Source: Palsa-504 sp963742795 (lineage in GTDB: Bacteria > Actinomycetota > Actinomycetes > Streptosporangiales > Streptosporangiaceae). From it: a stretch of 64,000 bases of DNA. The stretch's first letter is position 1, and each line of letters starts with the position of its first letter. Location of the stretch: the NCBI GenBank assembly GCA_963742795.1, contig CAVUNL010000031.1, positions 496,001-560,000 on the forward strand. Reading direction: 5' to 3'. This document shows positions 17,318-24,443 of the stretch, piece by piece. The position numbers and the translations under genes were made by a program. Under the pieces are notes generated by a model. That model was not told the DNA's origin, did no database searches, and was given only the letters and a program-made list of their open reading frames with translations.

Positions 17318-18505
17318 TCATACCTCCCGGTACCAGCCGATGTCGGCCCGGTCGGCCGGCGCCGGGCAGCCGCAGCTCTCCCGGCGGATCAGCTCGGTGG
17401 GCAGCACGATGTCGCGGGCGGGCAGGTGCTCGCGGTTGAGCATCGAATACAGCACGTCGAACGCGGTCGTCCCCATCTGCTTGATCGGCTGGCGGACGGT
17501 GGTGAGGCTGGTGCGCAGGTGGCGGGCCAGCGGGATGTCGTCGAAGCCGGTCACCGCCACCTGCCCGGGAACGCTGAGGCCGTGCTTGCGCAGCGCGGAC
17601 ATGACACCGAAGGCGGTCTGGTCGTTCGCGCACACGATCGCGCGCGGCAGTCGGCGCCCCGCGGAAAGCAGCTGGTTGATGACCTGGGCGCCGCCCGAGG
17701 CGAAGTAGTAGCCCTGCCATTCCGGCCCGTACTCCAGCGCCGCCCCGGCCGCGGCGGCCTCGGCCTCGAGGACCTCCCGCCGCTCGATGCTGTCCGGGCT
17801 GTCGGCGTAGCCGCCCAGGTAGCCCAGGGAGCGGTAGCCGTGGTCGCGCAGCAAGTGCCGGGCCAGCGCGCGCATGCCCGCCCTGTTGTCACCGTGCACG
17901 TTCGCCGTGGTCGGGGTCATGTACCCGGCCAGCGTGACGATCGGCAGTTGCCGGGACAGCCGGTCCATCTGGTCCGGGTCGAGCACCCGGTCATGCAGGA
18001 TCAGCCCGTCGCTCTTGCGGGCCAGCGCCAGCGTCCGGCCGCCCGGGTCGTGCTCGGTGATGCCGACCGACCGGATCAGCAGGTCGAACCCGCGGCGCTG
18101 GGCCGCCGTCTCGATACCGCGGTTGATCAGGTCCGGGTACTGCAGGCTCTCGGCCTCGTCCGCGAACAGGTCCTCGTCCATATCCGCGGCCGGCGATGGC
18201 CGGCGCACGATCACGCCCACGACCTCCTTGAGCCGCGCGCTCAGCGCCCGCGCCGCCCCGTCCGGCGCGAAGCCGAGCTCGGCCACCGCTGCCAGCACCC
18301 GCTCCCGCGTTTCCTGGCGCGGGTTGCGCTGCCCGTTGAGCACCCGGGACACCGAGGCGATGGACACCCCTGCCGCCCGGGCCACGTCGTAGATCGTCGG
18401 CGCCGCGGTCGGGTCCGCGGCCAGGCCGCCCAGCTCGGGGCCCGCGGCCAGGCCATCGGCGGCTAGGTCCTGCCTGCCGTCCACCGCATCCTGGTCAGCC
18501 GACAC
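17318..18505 (-). CDS. LacI-family transcriptional regulator
   Basis: A 395-residue repressor with a helix-turn-helix (TIYDVARAAGVSIASVSRVL) at about residues 37-58, a hinge region and a periplasmic-binding-protein-like effector domain. The C-terminus ends with a Cys pair (RRESCGCP). The GTG at 18505 is preferred because GAGGAG lies six bases upstream; longer versions begin without a ribosome-binding site. The ~36 residues before the helix-turn-helix are unusually long for the family and rich in Asp/Gly/Ala. It is the first gene of the sugar operon, and the two palindromes just upstream are the expected autoregulatory operators. Confidence 0.9.
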   Translation of the reverse strand: MSADQDAVDGRQDLAADGLAAGPELGGLAADPTAAPTIYDVARAAGVSIASVSRVLNGQRNPRQETRERVLAAVAELGFAPDGAARALSARLKEVVGVIVRRPSPAADMDEDLFADEAESLQYPDLINRGIETAAQRRGFDLLIRSVGITEHDPGGRTLALARKSDGLILHDRVLDPDQMDRLSRQLPIVTLAGYMTPTTANVHGDNRAGMRALARHLLRDHGYRSLGYLGGYADSPDSIERREVLEAEAAAAGAALEYGPEWQGYYFASGGAQVINQLLSAGRRLPRAIVCANDQTAFGVMSALRKHGLSVPGQVAVTGFDDIPLARHLRTSLTTVRQPIKQMGTTAFDVLYSMLNREHLPARDIVLPTELIRRESCGCPAPADRADIGWYREV

Positions 18506-18522
18506 CTTGTGCTCCTCAATCC

Positions 18523-18544
18523 TTGCGGTAAGCGCTTTCCGCAA
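18523..18544. promoter_or_regulatory. LacI-type operator 1
   Basis: A 22-bp palindrome with one mismatch, arms TTGCGGTAAGC and GCTTTCCGCAA. The CG-centred core AAGCGCTT is typical of LacI-family operators. It lies 18 bases upstream of the GTG at 18505, well placed to block transcription or early elongation. Confidence 0.8.
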
Positions 18545-18592
18545 CCGCCCGAAGAAAGGTGCCGCCAGGGACGGCACCGGATCCAATCGTTG

Positions 18593-18608
18593 CGGTAAGC
18601 GCTTACCG
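18593..18608. promoter_or_regulatory. LacI-type operator 2
   Basis: A perfect 16-bp palindrome, CGGTAAGCGCTTACCG, sharing the operator-1 core. The centres are 67 bp apart, close to a whole number of half-turns, which would allow cooperative binding or looping by a dimer of dimers. Confidence 0.8.
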
Positions 18609-18792
18609 GACTCGTATGGCAGCAGAGTACGGCTATCGGGTGACTCATTTCAAGAGCAATCGCCCCCACTGTTACGGGAACGTGACACGACGGGAAGCCC
18701 GAGCCCCGCCTGGCCAGACCGGCGCCGCACCGGCATGCCGCCGCTGACCAGGTGATCGGCTACGACACATCGAGGAAACCTCGGCCGCACTC

Positions 18793-18831
18793 GTTACCGC
18801 CCGCGTAACAACCGAGTAATACCACCGAAAC
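18793..18831 (+). promoter_or_regulatory. GlnR-like box upstream of amt
   Basis: Spaced pentamers GTTAC, GTAAC, GTAAT and GAAAC begin at 18793, 18805, 18816 and 18827. GTAAT-n6-GAAAC matches the actinobacterial GlnR pattern gTnAc-n6-GaAAc in nine of ten positions. The box ends about 100 bp before the transporter start. GlnR control of amt genes under nitrogen limitation is established in actinomycetes. Confidence 0.6.
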
Positions 18832-18929
18832 TCGCGCATGGGACACATGCCTTGCAGATATACGGAGCGGCCGGGGTAGCGCCAGCATCACGTTGGCCCC
18901 CAGAAGGCCCGATAGCCCCTGGAGGCGTA

Positions 18930-20348
18930 GTGATTCCCTACCCTAGCTGGCTGAACGCCGGTGATAACTCCTGGCAGATGACAGCAGCCACGTTCGTCGG
19001 GCTGATGTCCATCCCGGCCCTGGCCGTGCTGTACGGCGGCCTCGTCCAGAAGAAGTGGGCGATGAACACCGTGATGATGGTGTTCACCACCTTCTGCCTG
19101 GTCTTGATCACCTGGGTGCTCTGGGCGTTCAAGCTGGGCTTCGGCACGCCGTTGATCCACACCTTCATCGGTGATCCGAGGACGATCCTCGGGCACGCGG
19201 CCGAGCAAGGACAGGCCAGCATTCCGCTGGTGAACCCGGCCGTACCAAGCTGGCATCTCCCCGGGGCCTCGGTGGAGTACTTCCAGTTCGTGTTCGCGGC
19301 GATCACCCCGATCTTGTTCATCGGCAGCGTGCTCGGCCGGATCAGCTTCAAGGTGTGGATGATCTTCGTACCGCTGTGGATCACCTTCGCCTACGCGGTC
19401 AACGCGTTCCTGCTGTGGGGCGGCGGCTACTGGGCCGGCAAGGGCGCCCTGGACTTCTCCGGTGGCTACGTCATCCACCTGGCCGCCGGCGTGTCCGGGT
19501 TCGTCGCCGCCGCCGTGATCGGGCCCAGGCTCAAGCGCGACCGCGAGCGGGCCATCCCGAACAACCTCATGTTCGTCGCCGTCGGTGCCGGCATCTTGTG
19601 GCTCGGCTGGAATGGCTTCAACGGCGGCGACCCGTACTTCGCCGGCGCGGACGCGGCCGCGGCGGTGCTCAACACCAACCTGGCCACGGCGGTGGCGATG
19701 CTGACCTGGATCATCATGGACATGGCGTTCAGCAGCGAGAAGAAGCCCACCTTCCTCGGCGGCCTGAACGGCATGATCTGCGGCCTGGTCGGCATCACCC
19801 CGGCGGCCGGGTACGTGAACGGCTTCGGCGCCATCGTGATCGGCCTGGTCTGCTCCTCGGTCGTGTGGGTGGCCTGGTACTACCTGCCGAAGTACGTCTG
19901 GCCGTTCAACAAGGTCGACGACGCGCTCGGCGTGGTCTACACCCACGGCATCGCCGGGCTGTTCGGCGGCCTGCTGGTCGGCCTGCTTGCCGACCCGAAC
20001 ATGATCGTGTACCTCGGACTCGGCAAGAATCCCAACATCAGCTCCGCGGGCCTGTTCTACGGGCACCCGAAGCAACTGGCCATTCAGGCCGGTGCCGCGC
20101 TCACCATCATCATCTGGGACGCGGCGGTCACGTTCGTCATCCTGATGGTCATCAAGCACGTGTTCAGGATGAACCTGCGGCTGCCCGACGCGGTCCTGGA
20201 GATCGGCGACGTGGCGGTCCACGGCGAGGAGGTGTACCCGTCTGACGAGCTGATCAGCGTGGGCGCCAGCTCGCGGGCTGACGAGATGTCCGCACTGGAC
20301 GGGAAGGTTCCCGAGAGGGCGGCCACCGCCCAGAAGGACGATTCATAG
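18930..20348 (+). CDS. amt: ammonium transporter
   Basis: A 472-residue Amt/MEP/Rh channel with about eleven membrane spans. The two pore histidines are present: His183 in GGYVIHLAAGVSG and His339 in YTHGIAGLFGG. The GTG at 18930 is chosen because GGAGG lies four bases upstream; the in-frame TTG at 18852 has none. The ~40-residue C-terminal tail after the last span is acidic and polar. The usual partner glnK is not the next gene; the neighbour is convergent. Expression is probably under GlnR. Confidence 0.92.
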   Translation: MIPYPSWLNAGDNSWQMTAATFVGLMSIPALAVLYGGLVQKKWAMNTVMMVFTTFCLVLITWVLWAFKLGFGTPLIHTFIGDPRTILGHAAEQGQASIPLVNPAVPSWHLPGASVEYFQFVFAAITPILFIGSVLGRISFKVWMIFVPLWITFAYAVNAFLLWGGGYWAGKGALDFSGGYVIHLAAGVSGFVAAAVIGPRLKRDRERAIPNNLMFVAVGAGILWLGWNGFNGGDPYFAGADAAAAVLNTNLATAVAMLTWIIMDMAFSSEKKPTFLGGLNGMICGLVGITPAAGYVNGFGAIVIGLVCSSVVWVAWYYLPKYVWPFNKVDDALGVVYTHGIAGLFGGLLVGLLADPNMIVYLGLGKNPNISSAGLFYGHPKQLAIQAGAALTIIIWDAAVTFVILMVIKHVFRMNLRLPDAVLEIGDVAVHGEEVYPSDELISVGASSRADEMSALDGKVPERAATAQKDDS

Positions 20349-20375
20349 CGTGCGCTACGTGCGGCCGTAGCGTAA

Positions 20376-20427
20376 CCAGGGACGCACCCCGGGCACCGAT
20401 CTGACGCGGTGCCCGGGTGCGTCCTGG
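20376..20427. terminator. bidirectional terminator hairpin
   Basis: A long hairpin of about 21 bp with two single-base bulges. The left arm starts CCAGGGACGCACCC and the right arm ends GGGTGCGTCCTGG, with an 8-base loop. It lies between the convergent amt and TPP-enzyme genes and is followed by TCTTAGT on the plus strand. A smaller inverted repeat, CGCTACG/CGTAGCG, sits at 20353-20372. Confidence 0.75.
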
Positions 20428-20429
20428 TC

Positions 20430-22130
20430 TTAGTGCCCCCGGAACGCCTCCTCCAGCCACCAGGACCCGCGGGAGGAGGTGACCTTGGCGTCGATGAGCA
20501 GCGGGCGCTCCCGCGGGCCCGCCAGCCAGTCGCGGACCGGGCCGAGATCGCCGGCCGACCGCACGGTGACGCCCTCGAAGCCGAAGCCCCGGCCGATCGC
20601 GGCGATGTCGGCCGGCGGGAACCGGACCGTATCCAGCGGGTCGCCGTCCGGCCCGAAGTGATGCACCTCCGCGCCGTACGCCTCGTCGTCGTAGACCACG
20701 ACCACCATCGGGATCCCCAGCCGGACCACGGTCTCCAGCTCGCTGACGCCCATCAGCGCGCCTCCGTCGCCGAGCGCGGCGACCGTCAGCCGGTCCGGCC
20801 GCGCGACCGCGGCCCCGATGGCCGAGGCCAGGCCGAGCCCGATCGACTGGAACGCCTGGGTGAAGCAGAACCCCGCCTCGTCCGGGACCGACAGGTACAT
20901 GCTCGGGTAGCCCATGAAGTTCCCGGAGTCGACCGCCACGGTCCGCTCCGCGGGCAGCAGGTCATCGAGCGCGATCGACAGCGTGCGCGGGTCGATCCGC
21001 TGCCCGTCGCTGTCGTCGGTGAACGGCACGTCCCGCCACCGCACCTCCCGCGCGATCCGCTCGCGCAGGGCAGGTGACCGGTACCCCGCCGTACCACCTG
21101 ACTCGCCGTCGTCCTCATTTTTTGGCCGAACGGAGCGTGGTTCACCCGCCTGGTCTGGAAGGAGCGCGTCGGCCACGGCGCGCGCGGTCTCGGCCACGTC
21201 CCCGACCACCCCCAGGTGGACCGGCCGGTACGCACCGAGGGCGGTGGCGTCGTCGTCGACCTGGATCAGCGTGGCGCCCGTGCCGATCAGCTTGCCGTGC
21301 CGCGTCGTCCACATGTTGAGCGAGCAGCCCCAGCCGATGATCAGGTCCGCTCCGGTGATCAGCTCGGCCGCGAGCGGCGAGGCGAACCCGCCGCTCACGT
21401 CCAGATTCCAGGGGTTACCCCGGAACAGCCCCTTGGCCACCGCCGAGGTGGCCAGCAGCGCGCCGCACGCGTCGGCGAGCCGCTCGAGGTCCGCGCGCGC
21501 CGAAGCCCGGCCGGCCCGCGCCCGGGCGCCTCGGCCCGCGATGAACACCGGCTGGTCCGAGCCGCGCAGGACGGCCGCGATCGCGGTCACCGCGTCCGCG
21601 GCCGGCCCGGCCGGATAAGTGCGCGGGGCGGCCTGGATGGTGGCCGCCTCGAACGCTGCGGCCTGGACGTTCAGCGGCAGGGCGAGGATCACCGTCCGGC
21701 GGCCGAGCGCCGTGGTGTAGGCGCGCTGTACGTCGCCCAGCGCCGAGGCGGGGGAGTAGATCCGCTCGCCGACCGCGCCCACCGCGGCGGCCAGCCCGGC
21801 CACGTCCACGTGGAAGTTGGACCTGATCTCCGGGGCCTCCGCGGCGAGCACCAGCAGCGGGGTGCGGCTCTTGGCCGCCTCGGCGATGCCGGTCATGGCG
21901 TTGGTCAGGCCCGGCCCCTGGTGCACGGACACCACGCCCGGCCGGCCGGTCGTCCTGGCCCAGGCGTCGGCCATGACCGTGGCGCCGCCCTCGTGCCGGG
22001 CCGCCACGAACCGGGCCCCGCCGGCGATCAGCGCGTTCGTGACGTGGAAGTTTCCGCTCCCGACCACGCCGAACACCGTGTCGGCGCCGAGCTTGGCCAG
22101 CCCCTGCCCGACCGCCTCCGCGACTCGCAT
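20430..22130 (-). CDS. thiamine-diphosphate-dependent decarboxylase-like enzyme
   Basis: A 566-residue member of the acetolactate synthase/benzoylformate decarboxylase family. The N-terminal pyrimidine domain has Glu47 in ARHEGGATVMADAWAR. The C-terminal domain has the ThDP/Mg motif, beginning GDGGALMGVSELE. The ATG at 22130 lies two bases after the stop of the cyclase-family gene, so the two are coupled. Genuine acetolactate synthase is unlikely without a regulatory-subunit gene. A 2-oxo-acid decarboxylase acting on the partner's product is an inference. Confidence 0.85.
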   Translation of the reverse strand: MRVAEAVGQGLAKLGADTVFGVVGSGNFHVTNALIAGGARFVAARHEGGATVMADAWARTTGRPGVVSVHQGPGLTNAMTGIAEAAKSRTPLLVLAAEAPEIRSNFHVDVAGLAAAVGAVGERIYSPASALGDVQRAYTTALGRRTVILALPLNVQAAAFEAATIQAAPRTYPAGPAADAVTAIAAVLRGSDQPVFIAGRGARARAGRASARADLERLADACGALLATSAVAKGLFRGNPWNLDVSGGFASPLAAELITGADLIIGWGCSLNMWTTRHGKLIGTGATLIQVDDDATALGAYRPVHLGVVGDVAETARAVADALLPDQAGEPRSVRPKNEDDGESGGTAGYRSPALRERIAREVRWRDVPFTDDSDGQRIDPRTLSIALDDLLPAERTVAVDSGNFMGYPSMYLSVPDEAGFCFTQAFQSIGLGLASAIGAAVARPDRLTVAALGDGGALMGVSELETVVRLGIPMVVVVYDDEAYGAEVHHFGPDGDPLDTVRFPPADIAAIGRGFGFEGVTVRSAGDLGPVRDWLAGPRERPLLIDAKVTSSRGSWWLEEAFRGH

Positions 22131-22132
22131 GC

Positions 22133-22909
22133 TCAGCTGTGGTCCACCAGCGCCAGCGCGCGGCACGGGGAGCCAGAGCCGCCGATGATGGGCAGCGGGC
22201 CGGTGATCACAACCGCGCCGGTGACGGGCACCCGGGCCAGGTTCTGCAGCTGGGTCAGGCCGTATTTGCCCGCTCCGAGCAGGAAGGAATGGCACGGGAA
22301 CGGCGGGTCGAAGGAGTGCGCGGCGCCGGCATCCGTGCCGACCGTCTCGGTCCCCAGCCCGATGATCGGCGCCTCCTCGGCCAGCCAGGTCGCGCACGAG
22401 ATGCTGATCCCGGGGGTGTGCGGGCCGGTTTCGTTCGCGTTGAGGAACGCGGCCTGGTCGCTCGAGCGCGCGTCCCAGCCTGTGCGGTACAGCATCCAGC
22501 CGTCCACGGGCAGCGGCCCGTTGGCCGCCTCCCACGCCTTGACGTGGTCGATCTCGAGCAGGAAGTCCGGGTCGGCGGCCGCCTCGGCGCTGAAGTCGAG
22601 CACCACCGCCGGAGCGATCATCTGCCGCACCGGGACCTGGGCCACGTCCTTGCCGTCCTTGCCCGTGACCCAGTGCACCGGGGCGTCGAAGTGGGTGCCG
22701 CTGTGCTCGCCGGTCGTGATGTCGTTCCAGTACCACGCGGGTCCGCGCTCGTCGTAGTGGCTGATCTCGGTCAGCCCGAACCGGGCCGTGTTACCGAACG
22801 GCGGCGGCAGCTGGATGATCGGCGTGCTCGCGGACAGCGGCGCGGTGAGGTCGATCACCTCCACGGAGCCATCACGGATCGCGTCGGTCAGGGCGTTCAG
22901 CACGGACAT
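22133..22909 (-). CDS. cyclase-family hydrolase (kynurenine formamidase/isatin hydrolase type)
   Basis: A 258-residue metal-dependent hydrolase. HSGTHFDAPVHW at about residue 69 is the HxGTHxDxPxH motif that binds Mn or Zn in this family, which opens cyclic amides or N-formyl groups. AAGGAG precedes the ATG at 22909. It forms a two-gene operon with the ThDP enzyme. Isatin hydrolase is one member of this family, and its product isatinate is a benzoylformate analogue, so the pairing suggests sequential ring opening and decarboxylation. The actual substrate is unknown. Confidence 0.85.
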   Translation of the reverse strand: MSVLNALTDAIRDGSVEVIDLTAPLSASTPIIQLPPPFGNTARFGLTEISHYDERGPAWYWNDITTGEHSGTHFDAPVHWVTGKDGKDVAQVPVRQMIAPAVVLDFSAEAAADPDFLLEIDHVKAWEAANGPLPVDGWMLYRTGWDARSSDQAAFLNANETGPHTPGISISCATWLAEEAPIIGLGTETVGTDAGAAHSFDPPFPCHSFLLGAGKYGLTQLQNLARVPVTGAVVITGPLPIIGGSGSPCRALALVDHS

Positions 22910-22974
22910 GATGCTCCTTCGTTCACATGGCTACCGGTAGCTTTCCCCATCGGCGCCCTCGTCCGCTAGTCCTG

Positions 22975-22980
22975 TACCCT
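22975..22980 (+). promoter_or_regulatory. candidate -10 element, leaderless hydrolase gene
   Basis: TACCCT matches TANNNT and ends ten bases before the GTG at 22991. No clear ribosome-binding site is present, so a leaderless or near-leaderless transcript is likely. Confidence 0.35.
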
Positions 22981-22990
22981 GGCTATCAGG

Positions 22991-24160
22991 GTGAACATGA
23001 CCAAGCCGGTGATCACGGCAACGACCCTGGTCACGGAGGACGGCGTCCCGATCGACGCCGTCCACCTGCCCGGACCGAAGGACCTCGCGATCATCGTCGC
23101 GCACGGCTTCACGCTGTCCTGGCAGAGCCCGCGCGTCTGGCGGATCGCCAACCGGTTCAACCTGGCGGCCGGCGTCATCACCTTCGACCTGCGCGGCCAC
23201 GGCCGCTCCGGCGGGCTGTCCACGCTCGGTGACCTCGAGATCAACGACCTGGACGTGGTCGTCGCCTACGCGCGTGAGCTCGGCTACCAGCGGATCGCCG
23301 CGGTCGGCTTCTCGATGGGCGCGTCGGTGGTGGTCCGGCACGCCGGCCTGATCGGCGGGGTCGACGCGGTGGTCTCGATCAGCGGCCCCGGCCGCTGGTA
23401 TTACCGGGGCACCGAACGGATGCGGCGCGTGCACTACGCCGTCGAGCACCGGCTCGGCCGGTTCGTCACCCGGCATTGGCTGAAGACCCGGATCAGCCCG
23501 GAGGGCTGGAAGCTGGTCCCGGTCCCGCCGGCCGAAGCGGCCGCGAAGATCGCCCCCGTACCGTTGCTGATCGTGCACGGCGACCAGGATCCCTACTTCC
23601 CGCCCGAGCACGCCCGCCAGGTCTACCTGGCCGCCCGCGAGCCCAAAGAACTGTGGCTAATACCCGGGATGGGCCACGCCGAGGTCGCCTGCGGCAACGA
23701 CCTCGTCGACCGCATCGCCCGCTGGCTCGACCACGCCGTCCGCGACCCCGCTGCCCTAGACGGCGCCGCCCCGCCCGCCGCTGCCCTAAACGACGCCGCC
23801 CCGCCCGCCGCTGCCCTACGGCGCCGCCCCGCCCGCCGCTGCCCTAGACGGCGCTGCCCCGCCCGCCGCTGCCCTAGACGGCGCTGCCCTGCCCGCCGCC
23901 CGCGCCGCCGATCCGGCCGGCAACGGCCCGGCCGCCACCGGCCACCCCGAACCGCGTCCCGGTACCTCCGAGCGCGTCCCCACCTGACCGCGACTCCGGG
24001 TTTCATTAGCTCGCCCGGACGCGCCGCCGCGTGGCAAGTGTGGCGCGTGTGCCGCGAGCGTCGCCGCGTCTTATCGCCGACGCCCTCGCGTCGGCGGAAT
24101 GTAAACCATGAACGATTGTCGACATGCCTTGTTAACGGATTTTTGACGACACAGCAATGA
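22991..24160 (+). CDS. alpha/beta hydrolase with frameshifted C-terminus
   Basis: The first ~250 residues are a normal alpha/beta hydrolase: oxyanion-side HGFTLSWQ, nucleophile Ser108 in GFSMGAS, acid in VHGDQDPYFP and His in GMGHAEVACG. The core should be active. From about residue 255 the gene enters 30-bp repeats encoding ALDGAAPPAA. The third unit lacks two bases (near 23818), after which the frame reads an Arg/Pro/Cys-rich tail of ~115 residues to 24160. Restoring the two bases gives more ALDGAAPPAA repeats and an earlier stop near 23985. The frame seen here is therefore probably a mutant or an assembly error. The start is GTG 22991, or ATG 22997. Confidence 0.8.
   Translation: MNMTKPVITATTLVTEDGVPIDAVHLPGPKDLAIIVAHGFTLSWQSPRVWRIANRFNLAAGVITFDLRGHGRSGGLSTLGDLEINDLDVVVAYARELGYQRIAAVGFSMGASVVVRHAGLIGGVDAVVSISGPGRWYYRGTERMRRVHYAVEHRLGRFVTRHWLKTRISPEGWKLVPVPPAEAAAKIAPVPLLIVHGDQDPYFPPEHARQVYLAAREPKELWLIPGMGHAEVACGNDLVDRIARWLDHAVRDPAALDGAAPPAAALNDAAPPAAALRRRPARRCPRRRCPARRCPRRRCPARRPRRRSGRQRPGRHRPPRTASRYLRARPHLTATPGFISSPGRAAAWQVWRVCRERRRVLSPTPSRRRNVNHERLSTCLVNGFLTTQQ
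23754..23900 (+). repeat. 30-bp tandem repeat in hydrolase 3' end
   Basis: About five units of a 30-bp repeat, each beginning GCCCTAGACGGCGC or a close variant and ending CCGCCCGCCGCT. Units 1, 2, 4 and 5 are full length. Unit 3 has CTACGG where the others have CTAGACGG or CTAAACGA, a two-base loss that shifts the reading frame. The repeat encodes a Pro/Ala-rich, presumably unstructured tail. Confidence 0.8.
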
Positions 24161-24395
24161 TATTTACGGCGCGTTAACAGCCGCAGCGCTAGGTTAAGCC
24201 CCGTGCCATTAACGGTAATCCAGCGCAAAGTGATCATGAACGGGCGGCCCTATTGCCGCACGGTCCTGAGCTGCACAGATGTGTCCTCTTCAAGGACCCG
24301 CAACGGTCATCAAGGTCGGCTTTCCAGCCCGCCAATGCGCTCGGGAATGGTATCGGACGAAGAACTGGGGGGAGTCGGAAAGGAAGGAAACTGTC
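24161..24395. other. intergenic leader region of secreted protein gene
   Basis: This spacer is more AT-rich than its surroundings around 24110-24230. It holds two GTTAAC hexamers (near 24129 and 24172) and a GTCCT/AGGAC hairpin near 24283. It probably contains the promoter and 5' leader of the 24440 gene. I compared it with the c-di-AMP (ydaO) riboswitch, common ahead of actinobacterial cell-wall genes, and could not recognise its conserved core. Confidence 0.35.
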
Positions 24396-24443
24396 ATGCG
24401 CGAAACCAGCCAGCTTCTCTCTCATGCAGGGGCGGTGTCATGA
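24396..24443 (+). CDS. 15-codon leader peptide, coupled to next gene
   Basis: ATG at 24396 follows a strong purine-rich ribosome-binding site (AAGGAAGGAAA) and encodes MRETSQLLSHAGAVS. Its stop overlaps the next start (ATGA at 24440-24443). The downstream gene has only a weak site of its own (AGGGGCGG). A coupling or regulatory leader peptide is the simplest reading, though it could be chance. Confidence 0.4.
   Translation: MRETSQLLSHAGAVS

Larger units (their letters stand above)
18506..18929. other. divergent control region between lacI-type gene and amt
   Basis: This 424-bp spacer holds the two LacI-type operators (18523-18544 and 18593-18608), serving the minus-strand operon, and a GlnR-like box (18793-18831), serving the ammonium transporter. 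The middle part, about 18650-18780, has no convincing gene. Short frames there are in the wrong context and lack ribosome-binding sites. Confidence 0.6.

Noticed and set aside
24161..24439. ydaO/c-di-AMP riboswitch ahead of the secreted protein
   Set aside because: The context would suit it, but I could not find the conserved core pairings. A covariance-model search (Rfam RF00379) would decide.
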